This document shows, in pieces, positions 26,963-35,417 of a stretch of DNA of 64,000 nt. The stretch is from Candidatus Acetatifactor stercoripullorum (GTDB lineage Bacteria; Bacillota; Clostridia; Lachnospirales; Lachnospiraceae). Both the position numbers and the translations under genes were made by a program. The notes below the pieces were generated by a model, which was not told the origin of the DNA, searched no databases, and worked only from the letters and a program-made list of their open reading frames with translations. Position 1 is the stretch's first letter; each line of letters opens with the position of its first letter. Where the stretch lies: the NCBI GenBank assembly GCA_019114005.1, contig DXGH01000064.1, forward strand, positions 1 to 64,000, given 5' to 3'.

Positions 26963-27735
26963 AAACAAAAAAATGGCCTTTTATCTATGTGGGAGTCATT
27001 ACGGTTATCACCTACATTCCCATTTTGCTTACAGTGGTTTATTCCTTTAACGCCTCGAGAATTTCCTCCATATGGGAGGGCTTTTCCCTGAAATGGTATG
27101 CGGAGCTTTTTCATGACCGGGATATCTGGGAGGCTCTGCGAAACAGCCTGATCCTGGCGGTCTTAAGCTGCCTGGGGGCTGTGGTGATCGGAACCATGGG
27201 GGCTCTTGGGATGTATCGGAAAAAGAGCCGGTTAAACGATGCGGTGGCATACTTATCCATGCTCCCTATCATGATACCGGAGATTATTTTAGGAATGGTG
27301 TTTTTGTCTGTTTTTTCCCTGATGGGGCTTCCCTTTGGTATGGTCACTCTGGTGATTGCGCATACTACCTTTTGCATTCCGTATGTGTATTCCACGGTAA
27401 AGGCCAGGCTGGTGGGAATGGACAAATCCCTGGAAGAGGCGGCCCTTGACCTGGGGGCCTGCGGCTGGCGCGTGTTTTTTGATGTGACGCTGCCCTTGAT
27501 CGCCCCGGCCATCTGGTCCGGCGCAATGCTGTCCTTTGCCATGTCCTTTGACGATGTGGTAATCAGCATTTTCCTCACCGGGCCTACAGTGAATACCCTT
27601 CCTGTAAAAATATATACAAAACTGAAAACAGGCGTGACGCCTGAAATCAACGCTTTAGCGACTCTCATGCTGGGCGTTACCATTCTTTTGCTTGCGGGAG
27701 CGGCTCTTGTGGGCAGAGGGAAAAGAAAGAAGTAA
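26959..27735 (+). CDS. potC: spermidine/putrescine ABC transporter permease PotC
   Basis: A 258-residue permease with six helices and the EAA loop LEEAALDLGACGWRVFFDVTL. VVISIFLTGPTVNTLPVKIY near residue 198 is a PotC hallmark. The start is GTG overlapping the potB stop, with GGAGGGAC upstream. Together with PotB it forms the heterodimeric channel. potD starts 16 bases downstream. Confidence 0.95.
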   Translation: MKTKKWPFIYVGVITVITYIPILLTVVYSFNASRISSIWEGFSLKWYAELFHDRDIWEALRNSLILAVLSCLGAVVIGTMGALGMYRKKSRLNDAVAYLSMLPIMIPEIILGMVFLSVFSLMGLPFGMVTLVIAHTTFCIPYVYSTVKARLVGMDKSLEEAALDLGACGWRVFFDVTLPLIAPAIWSGAMLSFAMSFDDVVISIFLTGPTVNTLPVKIYTKLKTGVTPEINALATLMLGVTILLLAGAALVGRGKRKK

Positions 27736-27751
27736 GGAAGAGAGGACAATT

Positions 27752-28861
27752 ATGAAAAAGAAAATTGCACTTTTGGTGACATTGCCAACCCTTATCATGT
27801 CTCTTGCAGGCTGTGCAGGAGGAAATAACGCATCTGACGGCGGCACGGATACGCTGGCGGAGGAATCCAGACAGAATGCAGCGGTAAACTACATCGGCGG
27901 GGAGATGAATCTCTACACCTGGGACGGCATGTTTCCTCAGGAAATCCTCAGAGGCTTTGAGGAAGAAACGGGAGTGCGCATCAACTATTCCAACTTTGAT
28001 TACGATGAGGATATGCTGGCAAAGCTTGAGGAAACCCAGGGAGGCGATTACGATTTTGTGATTGCGGACGACTATATTCTGGAGCTTGTGATTGCGGAAG
28101 GACTGGCACAAAAGCTGGATACCACAAGGCTTGAAAACTATGAAAACCTGAATCCTGTGTTTATGTCCCAGTTTTACGATCCGGACAATGAATATACGGT
28201 TCCCTACGGGGCGGGCATCCCTTTGATTGTGTACGATCCGGCCCTGACCAATGTGGAAATTACCAGCTATGAGGATCTGTGGGACCCCTCCCTGGAGGAT
28301 AATGTAGCGATCACCGCCAATTACCGCGTGATCAACGGCATTACCTTAAAAACCATGGGAGAATCCTTCAACACAGAGGATTTGGATGTGATCCGCCAGG
28401 CAGGAGAAAAGCTTCTTTCCCTGGCGCCCAATATTCGTGTGATCAATGACAGCAATACTCAGGATTATATTGTCAGCGGAGAGGTGGCGGCGGCCTTTTT
28501 ATATACCTCTCAGGTTTATGCAGCACTAAATGCCAGAGATGACCTTGAGGTGGTATATCCCGAGGAGGGCCTGGGCTTTGGGATTATGGCAGGCTTCATC
28601 CCTTCGGACGCACCGAATCCCGATGCGGCGTACGCCTTTATCGACTATATCAACCGCCCGGAAAATGCGGCGGCCTGCTTTGAATACATCGGCTACTATT
28701 GCACCAACAAGGCGGCCGAGGAATACATTTCCGATGAGATGAAGGAATTTATTGTACTTCCTGAGGACGCGGCGGAAGGAGAGATTGTACAGAATATCTC
28801 TCAAGAGGCGGAGGATCTCCACGCGGAAATCTGGAATCAGTTCAGGGCTGCCTGCGACTAA
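27752..28861 (+). CDS. potD: spermidine/putrescine-binding lipoprotein
   Basis: A 369-residue lipoprotein (lipobox MSLAGC) of the PotD/PotF family. Typical pieces include LYTWDGMFPQEILRGFEEET, DFVIADDY, and the C-terminal YINRPENAAACFEYIGYY. It delivers polyamine to PotBC outside the membrane. In Gram-positives it must be lipid-anchored, as seen. The ATG at 27752 with AGGAAGAGAGGACA upstream gives a proper signal peptide; an in-frame start 60 bases earlier lies inside potC. A strong terminator follows about 70 bases after the stop. Confidence 0.95.
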   Translation: MKKKIALLVTLPTLIMSLAGCAGGNNASDGGTDTLAEESRQNAAVNYIGGEMNLYTWDGMFPQEILRGFEEETGVRINYSNFDYDEDMLAKLEETQGGDYDFVIADDYILELVIAEGLAQKLDTTRLENYENLNPVFMSQFYDPDNEYTVPYGAGIPLIVYDPALTNVEITSYEDLWDPSLEDNVAITANYRVINGITLKTMGESFNTEDLDVIRQAGEKLLSLAPNIRVINDSNTQDYIVSGEVAAAFLYTSQVYAALNARDDLEVVYPEEGLGFGIMAGFIPSDAPNPDAAYAFIDYINRPENAAACFEYIGYYCTNKAAEEYISDEMKEFIVLPEDAAEGEIVQNISQEAEDLHAEIWNQFRAACD

Positions 28862-28928
28862 CAAAGAGGGATGAGAGGAAAAAAGTACTTGACATTTCCT
28901 CGTTTCCGTCATATGCTAAATAAAACGG

Positions 28929-28971
28929 CAGAATACTCAATGGCGAGTGACCAAGGGAGTATTCTGTCTTT
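28929..28971 (+). terminator. terminator of the pot operon
   Basis: Perfect 10-bp stem CAGAATACTC / GAGTATTCTG with an 18-base loop followed by TCTTTTTGTTTT. It closes potABCD and insulates it from the T-box leader. Confidence 0.88.
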
Positions 28972-29027
28972 TTGTTTTCCGGAAGAAAAAGCTTGAGAAT
29001 ATTTTTCTCTATTTCGGAAATTCTATC

Positions 29028-29056
29028 TTGCAAAATAGCAGAGAGTGTGATACCAT
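29028..29056 (+). promoter_or_regulatory. promoter of the aspS-gatCAB operon
   Basis: TTGCAA (29028-29033), 17-base spacer, TACCAT (29051-29056), about 60 bases before Stem I of the T-box leader. Confidence 0.5.
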
Positions 29057-29104
29057 TTCACACAAATCAGAAAAATGCCTTGAAGGAGACTCTTGCTGGG
29101 AAAA

Positions 29105-29370
29105 ACAACAGGAATACGGCGTCACCGACTGAGAGCGCCGTTTGTGGGAACCGGTGAAGGGAACACTCTGGAGCAGGCTGCCTGAACGGACAAAGACGCT
29201 GGGACAAAAGCGGCGGATGTGCGCTAGGGCAGCACGTAACACGCGTTAAGTGTAAGAGAGGACAGACCGGGCAACATTCTTGTTAGAGGATGCGGTTTGT
29301 CAATGCGGGTGGTACCGCGGGTAAGAGATTATCCGTCCCGGAATACGTTTTTGTATTCCGGGATTTTTTT
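29105..29370 (+). promoter_or_regulatory. T-box leader with GAC (Asp) specifier
   Basis: The T-box sequence GCGGGTGGTACCGCGGG lies at 29315-29331. It is followed by a terminator of 10 perfect pairs, CCCGGAATAC / GTATTCCGGG (29337-29362), and a run of seven T. Stem I base pairs GCGTC (29119-29123) with GACGC (29195-29199). The GAGAG (K-turn) element lies at 29131-29135 and GAACACTCTGGAGC at 29161-29174. The specifier loop on the 3' side reads CGGACAAA, placing GAC at 29189-29191, an aspartate codon. Uncharged tRNA-Asp would pair here and with the T-box, favour the antiterminator and switch on aspS-gatCAB. The secondary structure is my hand reading; the T-box and terminator are certain, the specifier probable. 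Confidence 0.9.
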
Positions 29371-29436
29371 ATCCCGGAATATCTGGCACAGAAAAGTATC
29401 TGCAGTTTTTTAGAAACTAAAATCAGGAGGGAACTT

Positions 29437-31173
29437 ATGTACAGAGATCTGACTATAGAAGAAATCGGAGAACAACACATCGGGCAGGAGCTTCAGATGG
29501 CGGGATGGGTGGAAAACATCCGGGATCACGGCGGTGTCTCTTTTATTGATCTTAGGGATATGTACGGCGTGCTCCAGGTGGTGATCCGGCAGCCCCAGCT
29601 GCTTAAGGGAATCACAAAGGAAATGTGCCTGTCCATTGCAGGAAAGGTGGAAAAAAGAGACGCACAGACCTATAACCCCAAGCTCCCTACGGGCACCATC
29701 GAGCTGGAGGCGGCCCGGATACAGGTTTTGGGAAAGGTCTACAAGCAGCTTCCCTTTGAGATCATGACCTCCAGAGAGATCAGAGAGGATGTGCGCCTGA
29801 AGTACCGCTATCTGGATTTGAGAAATGCGAAAGTAAAGGAAAATATTATGTTCCGTTCCAGGGTGATCAGCTTTTTGCGGGAAAAGATGACGCAGCTGGG
29901 ATTCCTTGAGATACAGACCCCCATACTCTGCGCGTCCTCCCCCGAGGGAGCCAGGGACTATATTGTGCCCTCCAGGAAATTTAAGGGGAAATTTTATGCG
30001 CTTCCACAGGCTCCCCAGCAGTATAAGCAGCTTTTGATGACGGCGGGCTTTGACAAATATTTTCAGATTGCACCCTGCTTTCGGGATGAGGATGCCAGAG
30101 CAGACCGCTCCCCCGGAGAATTTTACCAGCTTGACTTTGAGATGAGCTTCGCCACCCAGGAGGATGTGTTCCGGGTGGGAGAAGAGGTGCTTTCGGAAAC
30201 CTTTGAAAAATTTGCGCCCCAGGGAAGCAAGATTACGAAGGCTCCCTTCCCGGTGATCAGCTATAAACAGGCTATGCTGGAGTTTGGAACTGACAAGCCG
30301 GACCTTAGAAATCCTCTGCGGATCATGGATTTGACGGAGTTTTTCCAGAAATGCACCTTTAAGCCCTTTCTGGGAAGAACCGTGCGGGGAATCAAGGTTC
30401 ATGCGGATATGTCCAAGGGCTTTCACGAAAAGCTGCTTTCCTTTGCCACCTCTCTTGGAATGGGAGGCCTGGGCTATCTGGAGGTGGAAGAGGATTTATC
30501 CTACAAAGGGCCCATCGATAAGTTTATCCCCGAGGAGCTGAAAGGAGAGCTTCGCGCGCTTGCGGACTTAAAAGCGGGAGATACGATTTTCTTTATTGCG
30601 GATAAGGAGGCAAGGGCAAACTATTATGCGGGCAGGATTCGGAATGAGCTGGGGGAAAAGCTGGAGCTTTGCGAAAAGGACGCATACCGTTTCTGCTATG
30701 TAAACGACTTCCCCATGTTTGAGAAGGACCCTGAGACCAGAAAGATTGGCTTTACCCACAATCCCTTTTCCATGCCTCAGGGAGGATTGGAGGCCCTGGA
30801 AAAGGAGGATCCGCTGGAGGTTTTAGCCTATCAGTATGACATTGTGTGCAATGGAGTGGAGCTGTCCTCCGGGGCGGTGAGAAACCATGACATTGAGATC
30901 ATGAAAAAAGCCTTTGCCATAGCGGGATATGATGAGGAGACCTTAAAGAGCAAATTCGGCGCGCTGTATCAGGCATTTCAGTTTGGAGCGCCTCCCCATG
31001 CAGGCATGGCTCCCGGAGTGGACAGAATGCTGATGCTGCTTCGGGGAGAGGAGAACATCAGGGAGGTAATTGCCTTCCCTATGAATGGAAATGCCCAGGA
31101 CCTTATGTGCCAGGCACCCTCGGAGGTGACGGAGCAGCAGCTTAGAGAGGCACATATCAGAATCAGAGACTGA
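29437..31173 (+). CDS. aspS: aspartyl-tRNA synthetase
   Basis: A 578-residue class IIb synthetase. The N-terminal OB-fold anticodon domain (GWVENIRDHGGVSFIDLRD) precedes motif 2 FRDEDARADRSPGEFYQLDF, a bacterial GAD insert, and motif 3 (GMAPGVDRMLMLLRG). The common bacterial form of motif 2 reads RADRQPEFTQ; here RADRSPGEFYQ is a variant with an extra residue. It is in one operon with gatCAB, and nothing like asnS is seen. This suggests the enzyme may also charge tRNA-Asn (non-discriminating) for later amidation. The ATG at 29437 has AGGAGGGA upstream; a longer ORF would start inside the T-box and is rejected. Confidence 0.95.
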   Translation: MYRDLTIEEIGEQHIGQELQMAGWVENIRDHGGVSFIDLRDMYGVLQVVIRQPQLLKGITKEMCLSIAGKVEKRDAQTYNPKLPTGTIELEAARIQVLGKVYKQLPFEIMTSREIREDVRLKYRYLDLRNAKVKENIMFRSRVISFLREKMTQLGFLEIQTPILCASSPEGARDYIVPSRKFKGKFYALPQAPQQYKQLLMTAGFDKYFQIAPCFRDEDARADRSPGEFYQLDFEMSFATQEDVFRVGEEVLSETFEKFAPQGSKITKAPFPVISYKQAMLEFGTDKPDLRNPLRIMDLTEFFQKCTFKPFLGRTVRGIKVHADMSKGFHEKLLSFATSLGMGGLGYLEVEEDLSYKGPIDKFIPEELKGELRALADLKAGDTIFFIADKEARANYYAGRIRNELGEKLELCEKDAYRFCYVNDFPMFEKDPETRKIGFTHNPFSMPQGGLEALEKEDPLEVLAYQYDIVCNGVELSSGAVRNHDIEIMKKAFAIAGYDEETLKSKFGALYQAFQFGAPPHAGMAPGVDRMLMLLRGEENIREVIAFPMNGNAQDLMCQAPSEVTEQQLREAHIRIRD

Positions 31174-31192
31174 TGATGGGAGGATAGCGGAT

Positions 31193-31486
31193 ATGGCAAA
31201 TGAGATCAGCGATAAAACCATAGAGTATGCGGCAGCTTTGGCGAAGCTGGAGCTGTCCGGCGAAGAAAAAGAACAGGCAAAGAAAGATATGGGAAGGATG
31301 CTGGATTATATTGACCAGTTGAACGAGCTGGATACCAGCCAGGTGGAGCCTTTGTGCCACCTGTTTCCCGTAAGGAATGTATTTCGGGAGGATGTGGTGG
31401 TAAATGGAGACGAGAGTGAAAAGCTGTTAAAGAACGCGCCGGAGCAGAAGGACAATATGTTTGCGGTGCCCAGAACCTTTGATTAA
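31193..31486 (+). CDS. gatC: Asp/Glu-tRNA amidotransferase subunit C
   Basis: A 97-residue GatC. The opening helix (YAAALAKLELSGEEK), the MLDYIDQLNELDTSQVEPL core and the end (FREDVV) are typical. It stabilises the GatA-GatB interface in the cytosolic amidotransferase. The ATG at 31193 has GGGAGGATAG upstream, 19 bases after the aspS stop. gatA begins 15 bases after its stop. Confidence 0.93.
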   Translation: MANEISDKTIEYAAALAKLELSGEEKEQAKKDMGRMLDYIDQLNELDTSQVEPLCHLFPVRNVFREDVVVNGDESEKLLKNAPEQKDNMFAVPRTFD

Positions 31487-31501
31487 ATGAAGGAGGACTC
31501 T

Positions 31502-32947
31502 ATGGATAGTTTGACATATACGGCCACAGGTCTGGGAAAGGCCATAAAGGAGGGCAGGCTCACCGCAGTGCAGGCGCTGGAGGCGGTTTTTGCCCGGATA
31601 GAGGAATCGGAGGAGTTGTATCACTGCTATGTCACGCTGGAAAGGGAAAAGGCCTTTGAGAGGGCGGCTGCGGTACAGAAAAAAATAGAGGCCGGAGAGC
31701 TTACGGGGCCTTTGGCGGGCGTGCCCTTTGCCATAAAGGACAATATCTGTACGGAGGGGATTCCCACTACCTGTTCTTCTAAGATATTGCAGAATTTTGT
31801 GCCAGTATTTGACGCGGAGGCCATACTTAAGCTGAAGCAGGCGGGGGCTGTCATTATAGGAAAGACAAATATGGATGAATTTGCCATGGGAAGCACCACG
31901 GAGACCTCCTATTTTGGGGTCACAAAAAATCCCAGCAATCCCGCCCATGTGCCGGGGGGCTCCTCGGGAGGCTCTGCAGCAGCAGTGGCGGCAGGAGAGT
32001 GCTTTGCGGCTCTTGGGTCTGATACCGGAGGCTCCATCAGGCAGCCCGCCTCCTACTGCGGTGTGGTGGGCATGAAGCCTACCTACGGAACAGTTTCCCG
32101 GTATGGCCTTATTGCTTACGGCTCTTCCCTGGACCAGATCGGACCCTTGACGAAGGATGTGACGGACTGTGCCGCTGTGCTGGAGACCATCTCCTCCCAT
32201 GACCCAAAGGATTCCACCTCCATGGAGAGAGGGGACACAGACTTTAGCGCAGCTCTTTTGGAGGATGTGCAGGGGATGCGTATCGGTATTCCCCGGGACT
32301 ATTTTGGGGAAGGGCTGGACCCCCAGGTGAAGGCGGCCGTGTTAAAGGCGGCTAAAGTGCTTGAGAAAAAAGGCGCCCTTTTGGAGGAGTTTGACCTAAG
32401 CCTTGTGGAATATGCCATTCCCGCCTACTATACCATAGCTGCGGCGGAGGCAAGCTCCAACCTGGAGCGGTTTGACGGCGTAAAGTATGGTTACCGGGCG
32501 GATGCCGAGGAGCTCCATGCCATGTATAAAAAGACCAGATCGGAGGGCTTTGGCCCGGAGGTGAAGCGTAGAATTCTTCTGGGCTCCTTTGTGTTAAGCT
32601 CCGGCTACTATGATGCCTATTATCTGAAAGCGCTGCGGGTAAAGGCTCTGATCAAAAAAGCCTTTGATGCGGCCTTTGCCAAATACGACCTGATTCTGGG
32701 CCCAACAGCGCCTGCCACGGCGCCTAAGCTGGGGGAGAGTCTGGCCGATCCCATCAAAATGTATCTGGGGGATATCTACACCATTGCAGTGAATCTGGCC
32801 GGGTTGCCCGGCATCAGCGTTCCCTGCGGTAAGGATGACAAGGGGCTTCCCATTGGTCTGCAGCTGATCGGGGACTGCTTTCAGGAAAAGACCCTTATCC
32901 GGGCGGCTTATACCTATGAACAGACAGCAAAACAGGAGGGAAACTGA
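31502..32947 (+). CDS. gatA: Asp/Glu-tRNA amidotransferase subunit A
   Basis: A 481-residue amidase-signature protein. The catalytic Lys is in PFAIKDNICT, the cis-Ser in GGSSGGSAAAVAAG and the nucleophile Ser in GSDTGGSIRQPAS. It releases ammonia from glutamine and passes it to GatB. The ATG at 31502 has GAAGGAGGA directly upstream. An in-frame ATG 15 bases earlier abuts the gatC stop and lacks an RBS. The stop is only one base from the gatB ATG, so translation is coupled. Confidence 0.96.
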   Translation: MDSLTYTATGLGKAIKEGRLTAVQALEAVFARIEESEELYHCYVTLEREKAFERAAAVQKKIEAGELTGPLAGVPFAIKDNICTEGIPTTCSSKILQNFVPVFDAEAILKLKQAGAVIIGKTNMDEFAMGSTTETSYFGVTKNPSNPAHVPGGSSGGSAAAVAAGECFAALGSDTGGSIRQPASYCGVVGMKPTYGTVSRYGLIAYGSSLDQIGPLTKDVTDCAAVLETISSHDPKDSTSMERGDTDFSAALLEDVQGMRIGIPRDYFGEGLDPQVKAAVLKAAKVLEKKGALLEEFDLSLVEYAIPAYYTIAAAEASSNLERFDGVKYGYRADAEELHAMYKKTRSEGFGPEVKRRILLGSFVLSSGYYDAYYLKALRVKALIKKAFDAAFAKYDLILGPTAPATAPKLGESLADPIKMYLGDIYTIAVNLAGLPGISVPCGKDDKGLPIGLQLIGDCFQEKTLIRAAYTYEQTAKQEGN

Positions 32948-32948
32948 T

Positions 32949-34397
32949 ATGGCAAAGCAATATGAAACAGTGATCGGCCTTGAGGTGCATGTGGAGCTGG
33001 CAACAAAAACAAAGATTTTCTGCGCCTGTTCTACGGCCTTCGGCGGCGCTCCCAATACCCATACCTGCCCTGTGTGTACGGGAATGCCGGGAGCTTTGCC
33101 GGTGTTAAACAGACAGGTGGTGGAATATGCGGCGGCAGTGGGGATGGCTGCAAACTGCCAGATTACAAGGGACTGCCGGTTTGACAGAAAAAATTATTTT
33201 TATCCGGACAATCCTCAGAATTATCAGATATCCCAGCTCTATCTGCCTATCTGCAGAGACGGATGGATAGAGATTTCGGTTCCTGAAAAGGAAAAGACCG
33301 TCACAAAAAAGATCAGGATACATGAAATTCACATGGAGGAGGATGCGGGAAAGCTGATTCATGATGAGTGGGAGGACTGCTCTTTAGTGGACTACAACCG
33401 TTCCGGCGTCCCGTTGATTGAAATTGTATCTGAGCCGGATATGCGAAGCGCTCAGGAGGTGATCGCCTATCTGGAGGAGCTTCGCCTGATGATTCAATAT
33501 CTGGGAGCCTCCGACTGTAAGCTGCAGGAGGGATCTATGAGAGCGGATGTGAATCTTTCTGTGAGAGAGGCGGGAAGTGAAGCTTTCGGCACCCGCACGG
33601 AGATGAAAAACTTAAATTCCTTCAGCGCCATCGCCCGTGCCATCGACGGGGAGCGGGAGCGGCAGATTGATCTTTTGGAGGCGGGAGAGCAGGTGGTGCA
33701 GGAGACCAGACGCTGGGATGATGAAAAAGGAGAGTCCTATCCCATGCGCTCCAAGGAGGATGCACAGGATTACCGCTATTTCCCCGACCCGGACCTTACG
33801 CCCCTTCACATCAGCGAAGAGTGGCTTGCGCAGATTCGGGCAAAGCAGCCGGAGCTTCCGGCAAAAAAGCGCCTTCGCTACAAGGAGGAATTTTCCCTTC
33901 CTGACTATGATATCCGGATGCTTACTAATTCCAAGGCTATGGCGGATATCTTTGAGGAGACGGCGGCCCTTGGGGCACAGCCGAAGAAGATTTCCAACTG
34001 GCTGCTGGGGGAGACGCTGCGGCTTTTAAAGGAGAAGGAAATGGAGCCGGAGGACATCACTTTTTCACCCAGGCATCTGGCAGGACTTATTGAGCTGGCG
34101 GAAAACAAGGTGATTAATTCCTCTGTGGCCAAGGACGTCTTTGAAGTGATGTTTGCATCGGATGTGGATCCAAAGCAGTATGTGGAGGAAAAGGGCTTAA
34201 AGATGGTTAACGATGAGAATGCCTTAAGGAAAACTGTGGAGGAGGTCATTGCACAGAATCCCAAGTCTGTGGAGGATTATAGAAGCGGGAAAGAAAAGGC
34301 CCTGGGCTTTTTGATGGGGCAGACCATGAAGGCTATGAAGGGAAAGGCAGACCCCGCAGCCGTAAACCAGCTTCTGCGGGAGCTGCTGAAACCCTGA
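32949..34397 (+). CDS. gatB: Asp/Glu-tRNA amidotransferase subunit B
   Basis: A 482-residue GatB. It has YETVIGLEVHVELATKTKIF at the N-terminus, a CAC...CPVC zinc site, the kinase-like ATP site around FDRKNYFYPD, and a C-terminal YqeY-like tRNA-binding domain. It phosphorylates the side-chain carboxylate of mischarged Asp-tRNA(Asn) or Glu-tRNA(Gln) and amidates it. Because glnS is also present in this window, the main use here is probably Asn-tRNA formation. The AACAGGAGGGAAACTGAT upstream is a strong RBS inside the end of gatA. It ends 9 bases from the end of a convergent gene. Confidence 0.96.
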   Translation: MAKQYETVIGLEVHVELATKTKIFCACSTAFGGAPNTHTCPVCTGMPGALPVLNRQVVEYAAAVGMAANCQITRDCRFDRKNYFYPDNPQNYQISQLYLPICRDGWIEISVPEKEKTVTKKIRIHEIHMEEDAGKLIHDEWEDCSLVDYNRSGVPLIEIVSEPDMRSAQEVIAYLEELRLMIQYLGASDCKLQEGSMRADVNLSVREAGSEAFGTRTEMKNLNSFSAIARAIDGERERQIDLLEAGEQVVQETRRWDDEKGESYPMRSKEDAQDYRYFPDPDLTPLHISEEWLAQIRAKQPELPAKKRLRYKEEFSLPDYDIRMLTNSKAMADIFEETAALGAQPKKISNWLLGETLRLLKEKEMEPEDITFSPRHLAGLIELAENKVINSSVAKDVFEVMFASDVDPKQYVEEKGLKMVNDENALRKTVEEVIAQNPKSVEDYRSGKEKALGFLMGQTMKAMKGKADPAAVNQLLRELLKP

Positions 34398-34406
34398 GAC
34401 AAAAAA

Positions 34407-35159
34407 TTATTCTTCAAACAGATAATCAATAAAACGAACCGCCGTGTCGAGATGGGTGGTGTTGGCGTATACGCCCACTACCACACCCTCGCCGCGGAAA
34501 TAATAGCTTTCCTGCAGCGCCGCATTCTCCACATAGATGGCCACGGGAACAGGCTCCTCCATTTCTTCCGGCTTCGTAGGATCGGGGTAATCCGGCTCAT
34601 AGGTATCGTCCAGGTTGTCCTGCGCTTCTTCTATCTGGCGCACCACTGCCATATCTACATAATAGAAATAAGGCTTATAGGCTGTCACCTGTTCCGGGGA
34701 GAGAATTTCCCTAAGATCGCAAAATACACTGCTGTTGGCATATTGTCTGATGGAATCACTGTCGGTCACCATTACATCAAGCTCGCCTGCGGCAAGATAC
34801 ACGGCCAGCTTTTGCGTAGAGGTCATGGTCACATCGTCTATAATATCCGAATCAGTGGAAATACGAATAGATGTGTCAAAATAAACGTCATAATCTTCTA
34901 AATCAAGGTCCGCATATTCGTAAAAATCCTGATTAAAATCAGCTGCTGTTTCCAATTCTGTGGCATTTAGCATGACCGCATAAAACGCATTTTCTTTGCT
35001 GGTGAGCATTTCGTATGCAATGGAACAGATTCCCGCAACGATTAAGACGGCTGCGATCACATGCCACTTATAATAATAGAAAAAATAACTGACTTTCTTT
35101 TTAAATCCGGCGTTCTTTAATGCCTCCCGCTCTTCCTTAAATTCATCCATCACTGCCAT
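34407..35159 (-). CDS. membrane-anchored extracytoplasmic protein of unknown function
   Basis: A 250-residue protein with a charged cytoplasmic N-terminus (about 35 residues), one membrane helix (about 40-58), then an acidic extracytoplasmic domain rich in Asp, Tyr and Glu, with DVMVTDSDSIRQYAN in the middle. The pattern of a DVMV-type strand and the closing VRFIDYLFE faintly recalls periplasmic-binding-protein folds, but no family is recognised. The start is uncertain: the ATG at 35159 and one 9 bases later are both plausible, with AGGCAGGTG upstream. It is convergent with gatB (9-base gap) and divergent from the GH31 gene. Confidence 0.55.
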   Translation of the reverse strand: MAVMDEFKEEREALKNAGFKKKVSYFFYYYKWHVIAAVLIVAGICSIAYEMLTSKENAFYAVMLNATELETAADFNQDFYEYADLDLEDYDVYFDTSIRISTDSDIIDDVTMTSTQKLAVYLAAGELDVMVTDSDSIRQYANSSVFCDLREILSPEQVTAYKPYFYYVDMAVVRQIEEAQDNLDDTYEPDYPDPTKPEEMEEPVPVAIYVENAALQESYYFRGEGVVVGVYANTTHLDTAVRFIDYLFEE

Positions 35160-35168
35160 AAGCGGCAC

Positions 35169-35417
35169 CTGCCTTTCTGCTGCGGCGTAAGCCGCTTACG
35201 TCCCTTGTAGTATCTTTCTTTATCATAAGTGCTTGGGGGCGGATTGTCAATGAAGGGCTTCTAAGAGGATTCTAAAAAAAACATAAAATCATATTGTTAT
35301 TGCGGGTAAATAAAATTATACCGGTGTGTATTTACAAATATACCGTATAATCATAAAATATTTTTATAAATTGTAGACGGGGGTATGATATTTTCGGTCA
35401 TCCCAGGAGGTATCCTT
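35169..35417. other. A/T-rich divergent intergenic region with first copy of a 22-bp direct repeat
   Basis: About 250 bases, A/T-rich from 35270 on. It holds a TTGTTA-N17-TATACC promoter candidate (about 35297-35325) and a second -10-like TATAAT near 35345 beside an imperfect palindrome around ATTTACAAAT. The first copy of the direct repeat lies at 35267-35288. The GH31 start has a CCAGGAGGT RBS at its right edge. Confidence 0.45.
35267..35288 (+). repeat. direct repeat, left copy, flanking the GH31 gene
   Basis: A 22-base string GGATTCT-A8-C-ATAAAA recurs at 37393-37414 with a single C-to-G change. Both copies are followed within about 20 bases by ATTGCGG. Confidence 0.7.

Noticed and set aside
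35325..35350. Palindrome CGGTGTGTATTT / AAATATACCG as a catabolite or LacI-type operator for the GH31 gene
   Set aside because: Arms are unequal and match no known operator consensus well enough to report as a site.
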